A stretch of 60,759 bases of DNA from Candidatus Dormiibacterota bacterium (GCA_003153125.1 PLWW01000123.1:10463-71221); one strand, 5' to 3'; shown: positions 1 to 8,731, counted from the first letter of the stretch. A program made the numbers and translations. The notes: generated by a model from the sequence alone, not told the origin.

Positions 1-26
1 ACGACGGCGAAGTCATATGCGCGCAT
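1..26 (-). CDS. Start of an unidentified leftward gene (partial)
   Basis: Only the first eight codons and part of a ninth lie in the window, reading MRAYDFAV on the minus strand. I call it because a near-perfect Shine-Dalgarno (AGGAGGAT, positions 38-31) sits 6 nt before the ATG. The hydrophobic FAVV run could open a Rossmann fold, but eight residues cannot identify a family. It runs divergently from the kelch-like gene to its right. Confidence 0.5.
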
Positions 27-293
27 GACTATCCTCCTGTGGCGGGCGCCGGGAGTATTCCCCAGCGGGCCCACCACCCAGGGTGCGCGTGGTGTCACGC
101 GAAACGCAACCGCTTCGAAGCGCGCATTGTCGCCTCGCGCCGCACACCTGTCGAAACCCTCGGCACCAGGCTGAGATTCGACTGATGCCACGCCACATTT
201 CTGTTCTTGATCAGCTGTCCTGAGGGCAGCATGCTGCGGTGTCGATCTGACGCCGCAGCGTCGCAGACGGGCTCGGTCGAAGGCGAGGAATCG

Positions 294-1343
294 ATGGATA
301 CTTGCCCAGTGCCCTACCGCGGCGATCGCTGGAGTCTCGCGGCTGTTGTCATGGTGGGAGTCGCGGCTGTTGTTGTCGTCGTTGTCGCCGTCGTGGCGGG
401 CGCGGGTGGCACGACGGTCGCCCCCGCGCCCGCACCGTCCACGCCACACACCCCGAGCCCGACTGCCATCCCAGCCCAGCCCCTGTTGGGCTTCGGGTTC
501 AGCGCGGTCGAGGACCCCTTGTCACATCAGGTGGTCGTCTTCGGGGGAGTGGACAGCTACGACACCACATGGCTGTGGGATGGCAAGCGGTGGTCGCTCG
601 CGCATCCCCGTCTCACCCCGCCCGGCCGGTTCGCGGCCGCGTCTGCGTATGACCCGCTCACCGGGCTCGTCATGCTCTACGGCGGACGGCTCGGCCCTGG
701 AGACGTCGTCGACGACACCTGGGCATGGGACGGCAGGACCTGGGCAGAGCTCGACAGCGGCACCGGGGCCCCGCCAGCAGGCGAGGGTTCGGTGATGGCG
801 TGGGACGGCGTACACAGGCAGATGGTCCTCGTCAACAGCGCTGGGCTTTCGGCCGGACAGACCTGGCTCTGGACCGGAGCGCGCTGGGCGCGCCAGCAGA
901 CGGGCGCTCTCCCCGTCGGCCTCTTTGTGGTGGGCATGGCGGTCGATCCCGCGACAAGCGCATTTCTCGCAGTCGGCTGTTGCGCTCCCGGCAACTCCGC
1001 GACGTCCACCTGGAGTTGGGACGGCGGTGCCTGGCACCAGGTCAGCACGCACGCCGACCCTCCAGCAGTGGTCGGTCTCGCTGCGGACCCCACCGGCGGC
1101 AGCCTCCTCCTCTGCAGTGATCCAACCACGGCGGCCACCGGCCGGCAGGTGTGGACGTGGGGCGGAAGCGACTGGATTCCACATGCGGGCGCGAGGGTTC
1201 CGGTGATCCCGGAGGCGGAGGTGACCGACGTCGACGAGGGACACGTCCTCCTTCTCGGCTCCCTCGTCCAGGCGTCGCAGGGATCCCCGCAACCCGTCCA
1301 CGTGTGGTCATGGAATGGCTCGGCCTGGAACCAACAGAGCTGA
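294..1343 (+). CDS. Kelch-like beta-propeller membrane protein
   Basis: A 349-aa protein of unknown role. Residues about 15-40 form one very Val/Ala-rich transmembrane or signal-anchor segment, followed by a Pro/Ala/Thr linker. The rest holds six kelch-like repeats of the form FGG...TWLWDGKRW, YGG...TWAWDGRTW, TWLWTGARW, TWSWDGGAW, VWTWGGSDW and VWSWNGSAW. These suggest a six- or seven-bladed propeller outside the cell. The ATG at 294 is preferred over the one at 207 because a GAGGAA ribosome site precedes it and the membrane segment then falls near the N-terminus. Kelch propellers usually bind proteins or glycans; no catalytic residues are evident. Confidence 0.75.
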   Translation: MDTCPVPYRGDRWSLAAVVMVGVAAVVVVVVAVVAGAGGTTVAPAPAPSTPHTPSPTAIPAQPLLGFGFSAVEDPLSHQVVVFGGVDSYDTTWLWDGKRWSLAHPRLTPPGRFAAASAYDPLTGLVMLYGGRLGPGDVVDDTWAWDGRTWAELDSGTGAPPAGEGSVMAWDGVHRQMVLVNSAGLSAGQTWLWTGARWARQQTGALPVGLFVVGMAVDPATSAFLAVGCCAPGNSATSTWSWDGGAWHQVSTHADPPAVVGLAADPTGGSLLLCSDPTTAATGRQVWTWGGSDWIPHAGARVPVIPEAEVTDVDEGHVLLLGSLVQASQGSPQPVHVWSWNGSAWNQQS

Positions 1344-1456
1344 GCAGGCAGGGTTCTCCAACACCCATCGCCGTCCGCAGAGCGTGACCCGCTCAGGAGT
1401 GCTGCCACCCTCTCACGGGGCGGGTCCGCACCATCGACACTCCACCAAGCCGTCGG

Positions 1457-1462
1457 TATCGT
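1457..1462 (+). promoter_or_regulatory. -10 element (TATCGT), leaderless start
   Basis: The hexamer ends 8 nt before the kinase ATG at 1471. No Shine-Dalgarno is present. Confidence 0.45.
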
Positions 1463-1470
1463 GCCCGTTC

Positions 1471-3597
1471 ATGACAGCACGGACGCGGTGGCCGGTTCGG
1501 CTCGCCTGGGGAATCGGCTTGTCCAGCTTTGTTCTACTGGTCGCAAGTGTCGTCCTGCTGGCTCTCGACTGGAAAGCGATCGACTCGCCGCTGACGGCGC
1601 AGGCACTGTATTTTCTCCAAGCGCCCATCGTCGGCATCCTCGGCGTTCTCCTCGCCGCACGGCGGCCCCGGAACCCCGTTGGTTGGTTGCTGCTGGCGAT
1701 CGCCGCCATAGGCGCGATCTACCTCACCGCCGACTTCGCTGCCATGCGCGGGCTGCTGAGCGGCGCAGGTCCGCGCAGCTGGGTAGCGTGGGCCGCCTGG
1801 GTGTTCAACAACACCGGCACGGTTGGTGGGCTCCTTCTCGGCTTCGTGATCCTGTTCTTCCCCGACGGACGTCTGCTGCCCGGACGGCTCTGGCGGTTGA
1901 TCGCATGGATCGTGTTCGCCCTCATCGGCATCGCGATCAGCACGTCGATGATCGGCGTGGGGACGATCCAGCTGTCACCGCGGCTTCCCGGCGTGCCCAA
2001 CCCGCTGGGCCTGCGTGCTCTTGACAGACTCACCAACAACGGTGCCGGCTCGACCGTTGGGCTGCTGCTGTTGCTGCTGCTCGTCTTCGCAGCAGCGGTG
2101 GTGCGCTTCCGCCGTTCTCGGGGCGTGGAGCGGAGCCAGCTTCGCTGGTTCGCGTACGTGGCCGTCGCTGCGCTGGGACTTCTTGTCTCGGGCTTCGCGC
2201 TCCCGGGCGCTGGATCCGCGGGACCGAGCGACATGGCGTGGGCCGCAGGAAGTTTCGGCCTCTTTGTCATCGTTCCAGCCACGATCGGGCTGGCCATCAT
2301 GCGGCACGGCCTGTACGACATCGACATCTTCGTCAGCCGCACCCTTGTGTACGGCTCACTTGCCGTCTTCATCACCGCCGTGTACGTGGGCATCGCCGTG
2401 GGCATCGGTACCCTGGTCGGCAGCGGCGGCAAACCCAACCTGGGCCTCTCCATCCTGGCCACCGCGGTCGTGGCTGTGGGTTTCCAGCCGGTGCGCGAGC
2501 GGGTGCAGCGGGTCGCCAACCGGCTGGTGTACGGCAGGCGGGCCACGCCGTACGAGGTGCTCTCCCAGTTCTCCGAGCGGGTCGCCGAGTCCTACGCCAG
2601 TGAGGATGTGCTCCCGCGCATGGCCCGGGTCCTCGGCGAGGGCACCAACGCCGACCTCGCCGAGGTCTGGCTGCGGCATGACGAAGCCCTGCACCGGGCG
2701 GCGGTCTTCCCACTCGATGACGCCACACCCGCGGCCGTGCACCTCAACGGCACCGCCCTGGCCATCCCCGGCGCCGACCGCTCCGTGGTGGTCCGCCACC
2801 AGGGCGAGGTGCTCGGCGCCCTCACCGTCACCAAGCGCCGCGGCGAGCAGATCACCCCCATCGAGGTCAAGCTCATGGACGACCTCGCCCACCAGGCCGG
2901 CCTGGTCCTCAAGAACGTCGGCCTCAGCGCCGACCTCCAGGCTCGCCTGGTCGACCTGCGCGCCTCCCGGCAGCGCCTCGTCGCCGCCCAGGACGACGAG
3001 CGACGCCGTCTCGAGCGCAATCTCCACGACGGCGCCCAGCAGCACCTCGTCGCTCTCAAGGTCAAGCTCGGCCTCGCCGAGATGCTGGCCAGCCGCGACC
3101 CCGAGCGCGCCCGGGCCACCGTCGCCGAGCTCAAGCACGATGCCGACGAGGCCCTGGAGACCCTCCGCGACCTGGCCCGGGGTATCTACCCGCCCCTGCT
3201 CGCTGAGAAGGGGCTGGCCGCCGCCCTGCAGGCCCAGGCCCGCAAGGCGACGCTGCCGGTCACCATCGAGGCCGACGGCATCGGCCGCTATTCCCAGGAC
3301 ACCGAGGCCGCCCTGTACTTCTGCATCCTCGAGGCCCTCCAGAACATCCAGAAGTACGCCCAGGCCTCGAGCGCGGTGGTCCGCCTCCGCGAGGACGGCG
3401 ACCGGCTCAGCGTGGAGGTCGCCGACGACGGCCGCGGCTTCGACGTCGCCGCCACCAGCCGCGGCAACGGGCTCACCAACATGGAGGACCGCCTCGACGC
3501 CCTCGGCGGCACCCTGCACATCGCCTCCAGCCCCGGCAACGGGACCACCCTGCGCGCGATCCTCCTGTTTGCTCGAGCCGTCAGCACTCGGGCGTAG
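1471..3597 (+). CDS. Sensor histidine kinase, NarL-partner (HisKA_3) type
   Basis: A 708-aa membrane kinase. The N-terminal half (to about residue 310) has roughly eight hydrophobic segments. A cytoplasmic GAF-like region follows (about 370-490). The HisKA_3 dimerisation domain has phospho-acceptor His near residue 519 in RRLERNLHDGAQQHL. A C-terminal HATPase domain follows, with DDGRGFD and GNGLTNMEDR boxes. Kinases of this class normally phosphorylate LuxR/NarL-type regulators, but none is adjacent, so it is an orphan here. The ATG at 1471 is chosen because translation from 1315 would overlap the previous gene and because a -10 element lies just upstream. The signal is unknown. Confidence 0.88.
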   Translation: MTARTRWPVRLAWGIGLSSFVLLVASVVLLALDWKAIDSPLTAQALYFLQAPIVGILGVLLAARRPRNPVGWLLLAIAAIGAIYLTADFAAMRGLLSGAGPRSWVAWAAWVFNNTGTVGGLLLGFVILFFPDGRLLPGRLWRLIAWIVFALIGIAISTSMIGVGTIQLSPRLPGVPNPLGLRALDRLTNNGAGSTVGLLLLLLLVFAAAVVRFRRSRGVERSQLRWFAYVAVAALGLLVSGFALPGAGSAGPSDMAWAAGSFGLFVIVPATIGLAIMRHGLYDIDIFVSRTLVYGSLAVFITAVYVGIAVGIGTLVGSGGKPNLGLSILATAVVAVGFQPVRERVQRVANRLVYGRRATPYEVLSQFSERVAESYASEDVLPRMARVLGEGTNADLAEVWLRHDEALHRAAVFPLDDATPAAVHLNGTALAIPGADRSVVVRHQGEVLGALTVTKRRGEQITPIEVKLMDDLAHQAGLVLKNVGLSADLQARLVDLRASRQRLVAAQDDERRRLERNLHDGAQQHLVALKVKLGLAEMLASRDPERARATVAELKHDADEALETLRDLARGIYPPLLAEKGLAAALQAQARKATLPVTIEADGIGRYSQDTEAALYFCILEALQNIQKYAQASSAVVRLREDGDRLSVEVADDGRGFDVAATSRGNGLTNMEDRLDALGGTLHIASSPGNGTTLRAILLFARAVSTRA

Positions 3598-3690
3598 GCC
3601 CGACGACGCTGAACCTCGGCAGACTGAAGTTCATGACTGCCCGGCGGGGCCTTCAGGCGCCACGACCCTCGGACTGATCTGCCGGCGGCG

Positions 3691-4308
3691 CTACCGGCCA
3701 GGTCCGGCAGTGGAAAGAGCCAGCGCGGTCATGGTCTCGACCGCCTCTCGGTCCGAGAGTTCCTGCTCGACACACAGCGACCGCCACGTGGCGAACTTCA
3801 CCGCATGTCCGAGCACGGCCTTGAGCCGGCGGCGCCGCGCACCGCGTGCCGCGAACGGCTGCAGCAGGACATCACGAAGATGGGCGTCGGTCCCCTCATT
3901 GCTTTGCCGGACATCCTCGGGGAGAACCTCCCTGTCGCGGTCCACGTTGGTCAGCATCGCTTCTCCCCCCCGGTAGAAGCGGTAGAGGTCGGACAGGCCG
4001 AGCCGCAGCCGATCGGCCGGATCCACCGTCCGAGCCCATGACGCGACGTCTGGCTGGACCTGCTGCGCCAACCAGTGCTCTTTGCAGGCCGCGTACAGCT
4101 GCTCAACGTCGGGGAAGTGGCGGTACACCGTGAGACGCGTGACGCCCGCCTGCTGGGCGATGCCGGCCACCGTTGTCGCGGCGAGACCGATGGTCGCGTG
4201 GAGATGAACCGTGGCTTCGACGATTCGCCGGCGGGTCCTGCTGACCTGCTCGGCCCGGTCGCGCATCCGGTACGTCCGCTTATTGGCGATACGGCGCTGT
4301 TCACTCAA
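3691..4308 (-). CDS. TetR-family transcriptional regulator
   Basis: A 205-aa regulator. The N-terminal helix-turn-helix domain includes TTVAGIAQQAGVTRLTVYRHF, the classic TetR recognition helix ending in Y-x-HF. The C-terminal ligand domain is divergent. The TTG at 4308 is preferred because GAGGAT lies 8 nt upstream; an ATG at 4266 would still retain the whole DNA-binding domain. It is divergent from the cupin gene, and the gap between them holds a palindromic site. It most likely represses itself and the cupin. The ligand cannot be predicted. Confidence 0.85.
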   Translation of the reverse strand: MSEQRRIANKRTYRMRDRAEQVSRTRRRIVEATVHLHATIGLAATTVAGIAQQAGVTRLTVYRHFPDVEQLYAACKEHWLAQQVQPDVASWARTVDPADRLRLGLSDLYRFYRGGEAMLTNVDRDREVLPEDVRQSNEGTDAHLRDVLLQPFAARGARRRRLKAVLGHAVKFATWRSLCVEQELSDREAVETMTALALSTAGPGR

Positions 4309-4340
4309 CTGTTGACATCCTCGCACCCGTGCCTCACTCT

Positions 4341-4365
4341 TTGGTGAACAGTATCGTTCATCCAA
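4341..4365. promoter_or_regulatory. Putative TetR operator palindrome
   Basis: TGAAC (4345-4349) and GTTCA (4356-4360) form a perfect inverted repeat with a 6-nt spacer. It extends imperfectly to TTGG on the left and CCAA on the right. It lies between the divergent TetR and cupin starts, where such regulators normally bind. Confidence 0.55.
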
Positions 4366-4383
4366 ATACGCGAGGCCTCCTGC

Positions 4384-4902
4384 ATGAGCACCACCGAATC
4401 CCCGCCACTGACGATCGTCCAACCCGGCGCCGGTCGGAGGGGTGGCCTGGCACCCGGCATTGGCGTGGTGTTCAAGCTGGGCGCCGAGGACACGACGGGG
4501 GCTCTGTCCGTGGTCGAGCATCCCTTTGAGGTCGGCGCGTTGGTTCCGCCTCATCTGCACACCCGCGAGGATGAGTACTCGATCGTCCTCGAGGGCGAGA
4601 TCGGCTTCCGCTCCGGCGACCGCGAGGTCGTGCTGGGTCCGGGTGGCTACATCACCAAGCCACGCAATGAGATGCACGCGATGTGGAACGCGGGGTCCGA
4701 GCGCGCCCGCATGATCGAGATCATCAGCCCCGCAGGGTTCGAGCGATTCTTCGCCGAGCTTGCCGACCTCGTCGAGGGCGGGGCCTTCACGATGGAGGCG
4801 ATGGCAGGCATCGCGGAAGGGTACGGCCTGAGCTTCGGCAGCCCGGATTGGTTGCCCGGCGTGGTCGAGCGCTACGGTTTGAACGCGCCGCAGGGCGGCT
4901 GA
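4384..4902 (+). CDS. Cupin-domain protein
   Basis: A 172-aa single-domain cupin. Residues about 55-80 carry the first cupin motif PPHLHTREDEYSIVLEGEIGF, with the two His and the Glu that usually bind a metal ion. The second motif is around KPRNEMHAMWN. Small cupins of this type can be dioxygenases, isomerases or binding proteins, and the substrate is not evident. It is divergently paired with the TetR regulator, so it is probably the regulated enzyme. A GAGG ribosome site precedes the ATG. Confidence 0.85.
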   Translation: MSTTESPPLTIVQPGAGRRGGLAPGIGVVFKLGAEDTTGALSVVEHPFEVGALVPPHLHTREDEYSIVLEGEIGFRSGDREVVLGPGGYITKPRNEMHAMWNAGSERARMIEIISPAGFERFFAELADLVEGGAFTMEAMAGIAEGYGLSFGSPDWLPGVVERYGLNAPQGG

Positions 4903-5047
4903 CCCGCTCCTGCTACCTCACGCGGCAGCGCCCGACGCAACGCCGAACGCGCGCATCAGCTCCGCGGCCATGTTGGAACAGGAATTCAGCAGGCCTCCCG
5001 TTGTCGACGACGCAGCCATGCGGCGGTTGCGCGGCGTCGATCGCTGC

Positions 5048-5053
5048 TAGCGT
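5048..5053 (+). promoter_or_regulatory. -10 element (TAGCGT), leaderless start
   Basis: The hexamer ends 6 nt before the methyltransferase ATG at 5060. Confidence 0.5.
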
Positions 5054-5059
5054 TGCGGC

Positions 5060-5815
5060 ATGCTCGCGCTCACCCAGCCGCTGCGTCCGCACTGGCGCAT
5101 CGAGCAGGCCGACTGCCTCGCGTTCCTCGCGTCGCTGCCCGACCGCTCGGTCGACGTCATCACCACCGACCCGGCCTACAGCGGCATGAACCAGCACATG
5201 TCCTTCGGTCGCGGACGCATCGTCGGGCGCTACGCCGACTCTGACAACGACCGCTGGTTCACTGAGTTCCGCGACGACCCGGCCACCTTCGTCACCTTCC
5301 TGCGCGAGTGCCACCGCGTGCTCGCCGACGGCGGCCACATCTACGTCATGTTCGACAGCTTCTCGCTGCTCTCCCTCGGCCACCTCATGCGTGAGGTGTT
5401 CGCGGTCAAGAACGTGATCGTGTGGGACAAGGTCAACCTGGGCATGGGCCACTACTTCCGGCGCCGCCACGAGACGATCGTGTTCGCCACCAAGGGGCAC
5501 CGCCGCCTCTCCCGCCGCGACCTGCCTGACGTGTGGGCGATCAAGCGGATCCACCGCGCCCTGTACCCGACGCAGAAACCGGTGGCGCTCTTCACCAAGA
5601 TGCTGTCCGGCAGCGCCGAGCCGGGGATGACGGTGTGCGACCCGTTCGTGGGCAGCGGCTCCTCGGCGGTGGCGGCGCTGCTCGCCGGCTGCGCAGTGGC
5701 GGCCTCGGACGTCGACCCGCGTGCGGTCGACATCGCGCGCCGGCGGTGCCTGACGGTGAGTGCGGGCGGACCCGACCCGGGCGAGCGTGCGGCGCTCGTA
5801 GACTCCGCCCCGTGA
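5060..5815 (+). CDS. Solitary DNA methyltransferase, beta class (N6-adenine or N4-cytosine)
   Basis: A 251-aa methyltransferase. Catalytic motif IV comes first (TTDPAYSGMN, about residue 37) and the SAM-binding motif I comes last (CDPFVGSGSSAVAALLAGC, about 190-208). This order defines the beta class. YPTQKPVAL precedes motif I, as is usual. The DPAY tetrad is a variant of the commoner DPPY. No restriction endonuclease or specificity subunit is adjacent, so it is either an orphan regulator-type enzyme or one half of a dispersed system. Its stop overlaps the acyl-CoA dehydrogenase start (GTGA). Confidence 0.88.
   Translation: MLALTQPLRPHWRIEQADCLAFLASLPDRSVDVITTDPAYSGMNQHMSFGRGRIVGRYADSDNDRWFTEFRDDPATFVTFLRECHRVLADGGHIYVMFDSFSLLSLGHLMREVFAVKNVIVWDKVNLGMGHYFRRRHETIVFATKGHRRLSRRDLPDVWAIKRIHRALYPTQKPVALFTKMLSGSAEPGMTVCDPFVGSGSSAVAALLAGCAVAASDVDPRAVDIARRRCLTVSAGGPDPGERAALVDSAP
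5799..5804 (+). promoter_or_regulatory. -10 element (TAGACT), leaderless start
   Basis: It ends 7 nt before the GTG at 5812, inside the end of the methyltransferase gene. It may let the dehydrogenase be transcribed on its own. Confidence 0.45.
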
Positions 5816-6969
5816 GCGTGGAACACAGCGCGGAGCAGCGCGAGATCGTTGCCCTGGTTCGGGATTTCGTGGAGCGCGAGATCCTCCCCGCCGTGCATCA
5901 GCTCGAGCATGACGACGAATACCCCACGCAGATCGTCGCCAAGATGAAGGAGCTCGGCTTCTTCGGCTTCGCCATCCCTGAGGAGTACGGCGGCACCGGG
6001 CTCGACTACGAGACCTACGCGATGTGTTGCGAGGAGATCGCCCGCGGCTGGATGTCGATCACGGGCGTCATCAACACGCACTTCATCGTCAGCTATCTCA
6101 TCGACACCTACGGCACCGCCGAGCAGAAGCAGCGGTTCCTCCCCGACATGGCGACCGGCGCCATGCACGGCGCCTTCTCGATGAGCGAGCCCAACTGCGG
6201 CAGTGACGTCCAGGCCATCGAGACGCGGGCGGTGCGCGACGGCGACGACTACGTCGTCAACGGCACCAAGATGTGGGCCACCAACGGTGAACACTCGACT
6301 GTTGTGGCGACGCTGGTGAAGACCGACCCGGGCGCCAAACCTGTCTGGAAGGGGATGTCATGCATCCTCGCGGAGAAGGTCTACGCCGGGTTTCGCTCCA
6401 CCAAGCGTATCGAGAAGCTGGGCTACAAGGGAGTGGAGACGACTGAGCTCGTCTTCGAGGACAACCGCCAGCCCGCCACCAACCTGCTCGGTGGCGTCGA
6501 GGGCCAGGGGTTCAAGCAGATGATGGCGGCCATCGAGGTGGGCCGCGTCAACGTCGCCGCCCGCGGTGTCGGTGTCGCCCAGCGCGCCTTCGAGCTGTCC
6601 ATCGAGTACGCGCAGCAGCGCCACGCCTTTGGCGTCCCCATCGCCAAGCACCAGGCCATTCAGCTGAAGCTCGCTGACATGGCCACCTCGATCACCGCAG
6701 CTCGGCTGATGACGCAGATGGCCGCCCGCAAGAAGGACGCCGGTGAGCGCGCCGACGTGGAATGCGGTATGGCCAAGCTCTTCGCCACCGAGACCTGCTT
6801 CGAGTGCGTCACGGAGGCGATGCGCATCCACGGGGGTTACGGCTTCTCGAAGGAGTACGAGGTGGAGCGGCTGTACCGCGACGCCCCGTTGCTGATCATC
6901 GGCGAGGGCACCAACGAGATCCAGAAGCTGATCATCGCCCGCGGCCTCCTGGAGCGCTACAAGGTCTGA
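5812..6969 (+). CDS. Acyl-CoA dehydrogenase
   Basis: A 385-aa FAD flavoprotein that oxidises an acyl-CoA to the trans-2-enoyl-CoA and passes electrons to ETF. The standard N-terminal helical, middle beta and C-terminal helical domains are all present. Family signatures include MSEPNCGSD, MWATNGEHS, RHAFGVPIAKHQAIQ, the C-terminal IHGGYGFSKEYEVERLYRD and IGEGTNEIQ. The Glu of GEGTNE sits at the usual catalytic-base region of short/medium-chain enzymes. The GTG at 5812 overlaps the upstream stop. Chain-length specificity cannot be read from sequence. The MaoC dehydratase 2 kb on may serve a related acyl-CoA pathway. Confidence 0.95.
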   Translation: MSVEHSAEQREIVALVRDFVEREILPAVHQLEHDDEYPTQIVAKMKELGFFGFAIPEEYGGTGLDYETYAMCCEEIARGWMSITGVINTHFIVSYLIDTYGTAEQKQRFLPDMATGAMHGAFSMSEPNCGSDVQAIETRAVRDGDDYVVNGTKMWATNGEHSTVVATLVKTDPGAKPVWKGMSCILAEKVYAGFRSTKRIEKLGYKGVETTELVFEDNRQPATNLLGGVEGQGFKQMMAAIEVGRVNVAARGVGVAQRAFELSIEYAQQRHAFGVPIAKHQAIQLKLADMATSITAARLMTQMAARKKDAGERADVECGMAKLFATETCFECVTEAMRIHGGYGFSKEYEVERLYRDAPLLIIGEGTNEIQKLIIARGLLERYKV

Positions 6970-6984
6970 AACACGCTGCATGGC

Positions 6985-7686
6985 TCAGGCGATGGAGAAT
7001 GTCTCCCCGTCCCCGTGTTGGATGCGCTCGCCGGGCGCGCCCAGAATCCACACCGAGCCTCGGCCCATGACCCGCCAGTTAGTCGGACCATCGACCATCG
7101 CTGTGTCCTCGTCGATGCCGATGACGTGCACGCCCGGTGGCGTGTGGTCGACGAACCACGTGGTGGCCCCGGGACGCCAGCGGTCGATCTGGTCGAAGTG
7201 AGGGAGCACCGCCATGCCGCGCGCCAGGCCGAAACCGGGAACCGACGGCTCGCCGCGGCGGCGGATGTCGGGAACGCTCTCTGCGAGCGCGATGGCTCCC
7301 GCGGAGCAGCCGGCGACGGCAGCCCCGCCCAGCCACGCCTCGCGGATGGCGTCACCGACACGGCTTCCCACCAACGTCCTCGCCAGGTAGGTGGGATCGC
7401 CCCCCGACATGTAGATCAGGCCCGCACCAGCGACCTGCGCCGCGATCGCGGCATCATCGGCGTGAGCGCGGTCGCGCACCATCAGGGCCGTCGCCTCGAT
7501 GTCCAGGCGCCGGTAATGGGTGCGTCCAAGTTCCACCCAGTAGGACGTTCGCTTGGCGCCCTCGAGCGCCGCCGCCGTGGGCAGGAACACGACACGCTGC
7601 TCACGACCCTTGAGAAGCGCGATGTCGACCGCCTCGGTCGCCGGCGTGAACTCACCGCTGCCGACCAGGCCGAGAGGACCGCTCAC
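6985..7686 (-). CDS. Peptidase S51 / cyanophycinase-like protein
   Basis: A 233-aa enzyme with the class-I glutamine-amidotransferase-like fold of the S51 family (dipeptidase E, cyanophycinase). It starts with the typical GPLGLVGSGEF strand, then has MSGGDPTYL and the nucleophile elbow AGCSAGAIAL, where Ser is the predicted nucleophile. Members cleave Asp-containing dipeptides or the Asp-Arg polymer cyanophycin; I cannot say which. No cyanophycin synthetase is in the window. The GTG at 7686 is chosen because it matches the family N-terminus and has a -10 hexamer 6 nt upstream; a TTG at 7743 is the longer alternative. Confidence 0.82.
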   Translation of the reverse strand: MSGPLGLVGSGEFTPATEAVDIALLKGREQRVVFLPTAAALEGAKRTSYWVELGRTHYRRLDIEATALMVRDRAHADDAAIAAQVAGAGLIYMSGGDPTYLARTLVGSRVGDAIREAWLGGAAVAGCSAGAIALAESVPDIRRRGEPSVPGFGLARGMAVLPHFDQIDRWRPGATTWFVDHTPPGVHVIGIDEDTAMVDGPTNWRVMGRGSVWILGAPGERIQHGDGETFSIA

Positions 7687-7692
7687 CGCCGC

Positions 7693-7698
7693 ATTGTG
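7693..7698 (-). promoter_or_regulatory. -10 element (CACAAT), leaderless start
   Basis: It ends 6 nt before the GTG at 7686 on the minus strand. Confidence 0.4.
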
Positions 7699-7759
7699 CA
7701 CAGCGATACGGCGCAGTCGGATGGCGTGCCGGCCGCTGCTCAATGAGCCAGCGTGCCCG

Positions 7760-8626
7760 TCAACCAGTCAGGTCGAGGACTGGAACGTCCGGCCCAAGTC
7801 GTTGCCGCATCACCGTCACAGCGTCGGCGCTGCGGTCGACAAGGACGAAGCGGCGGCCGAGGCCCTGGGCGGCGACGCCGGTCGTCCCGCTGCCGGCGCA
7901 CCAGTCGACAACAAGGTCGTCGGCACGCGATGATGCGGCCACGATGCGACGCAGCACCCCCAGGGGTTTCTGCGTCGGGTACCCGGTGCGCTCGCGCGAG
8001 TTGGTCGGCACGATCGTGTGCCACCACACATCGGTGGGCGTCTTGCCACGCGCGGCGCGGTCGCTCGTCTGCAGCCGGGGCGCCATGTACGGGATGCGGT
8101 CGACGCCGGTGAGGTCGAAATGATGAGCCCCCGCACTGCGTGCGTACACGAGGATGACGTCGTGCTTGGCGGACCAGCGCCTCGTCGAGCGCGCCCCGTA
8201 GTCGTACGCCCAGATCACCTCGTTGAGGAAGCAGTCGCGCCCGAAGACCTCGTCAAGGAGCACCTTGCAGTAGTGCGATTCACGAGGGTCGACGTGCAGG
8301 TAGAAGGTGCCGTGCCGGGCGAGCACTCGTCGCGTCTGCTCACAGTGCGGACGCAGCCAGCTCAGGTAGTCGTCGAAGCTGTCGTCGAATCCCGCCGTGC
8401 CGGTGCGCTCGGTGCGGTAGGTGGCGCCGGCGAACCCGCGGCGCGTCGCCGCATCATCGCGGGTCGCGCGCACCCGCACGCCGTCGCGACGGTTTCCCGT
8501 GTTGAAGGGCGGGTCCGCGTACACGAGGCCCGCGCAACCGTCGGGGAGTCCGCCCAGGAGCGCCAGCGCGTCCCCGTGGACGATCAGGCCTGCTCCCGAC
8601 TCCGAAGGCAGCGCGGCAGCGAACAC
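7760..8626 (-). CDS. Second solitary DNA methyltransferase, beta class
   Basis: A 288-aa SAM-dependent DNA methyltransferase. Motif IV is YADPPFNTGN (about residue 38) and motif I near the C-terminus is VVDWCAGSGTTGVAAQG, again the beta-class order. GYPTQKPLGVL lies before motif I. The DPPF tetrad fits N6-adenine enzymes, but N4-cytosine is not excluded. No endonuclease gene is adjacent. The GTG at 8626 has a TACGCT hexamer 6 nt upstream; a TTG at 8650 and a GTG at 8683 are longer alternatives. It is divergent from the MaoC gene and tail-adjacent to the S51 peptidase. It is clearly a different enzyme from the one at 5060. Confidence 0.87.
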   Translation of the reverse strand: MFAAALPSESGAGLIVHGDALALLGGLPDGCAGLVYADPPFNTGNRRDGVRVRATRDDAATRRGFAGATYRTERTGTAGFDDSFDDYLSWLRPHCEQTRRVLARHGTFYLHVDPRESHYCKVLLDEVFGRDCFLNEVIWAYDYGARSTRRWSAKHDVILVYARSAGAHHFDLTGVDRIPYMAPRLQTSDRAARGKTPTDVWWHTIVPTNSRERTGYPTQKPLGVLRRIVAASSRADDLVVDWCAGSGTTGVAAQGLGRRFVLVDRSADAVTVMRQRLGPDVPVLDLTG

Positions 8627-8632
8627 GGCTGC

Positions 8633-8638
8633 AGCGTA
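8633..8638 (-). promoter_or_regulatory. -10 element (TACGCT), leaderless start
   Basis: It ends 6 nt before the methyltransferase GTG at 8626. Confidence 0.4.
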
Positions 8639-8683
8639 CAGGAGGGCCAAGCCCCGCCCGGGACCGTCGCAGGCGGCGTCCAC

Positions 8684-8689
8684 TAGAGT
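8684..8689 (+). promoter_or_regulatory. -10 element (TAGAGT) for the MaoC-folP-folK operon
   Basis: It lies 42 nt before the MaoC ATG, leaving a short leader that contains GAGGGTGAG as ribosome site. Confidence 0.4.
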
Positions 8690-8731
8690 TGGCGGCGAAG
8701 GGGGGTCCGCCCCGACCAAGAGGGTGAGCCG

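Noticed and set aside
346-420. Repeated gtt/gtc/gtg codon tract
   Set aside because: It encodes the Val-rich membrane helix of the kelch-like protein, so it is coding and not a functional DNA repeat.
2015-3976. 653-codon plus-strand frame overlapping the sensor kinase
   Set aside because: Ser/Pro/Arg-rich shadow frame with no domains; the kinase frame carries all signatures.
5060-8626. A complete restriction-modification system
   Set aside because: Genes between the two methyltransferases are acyl-CoA dehydrogenase and an S51 peptidase; no endonuclease is present.
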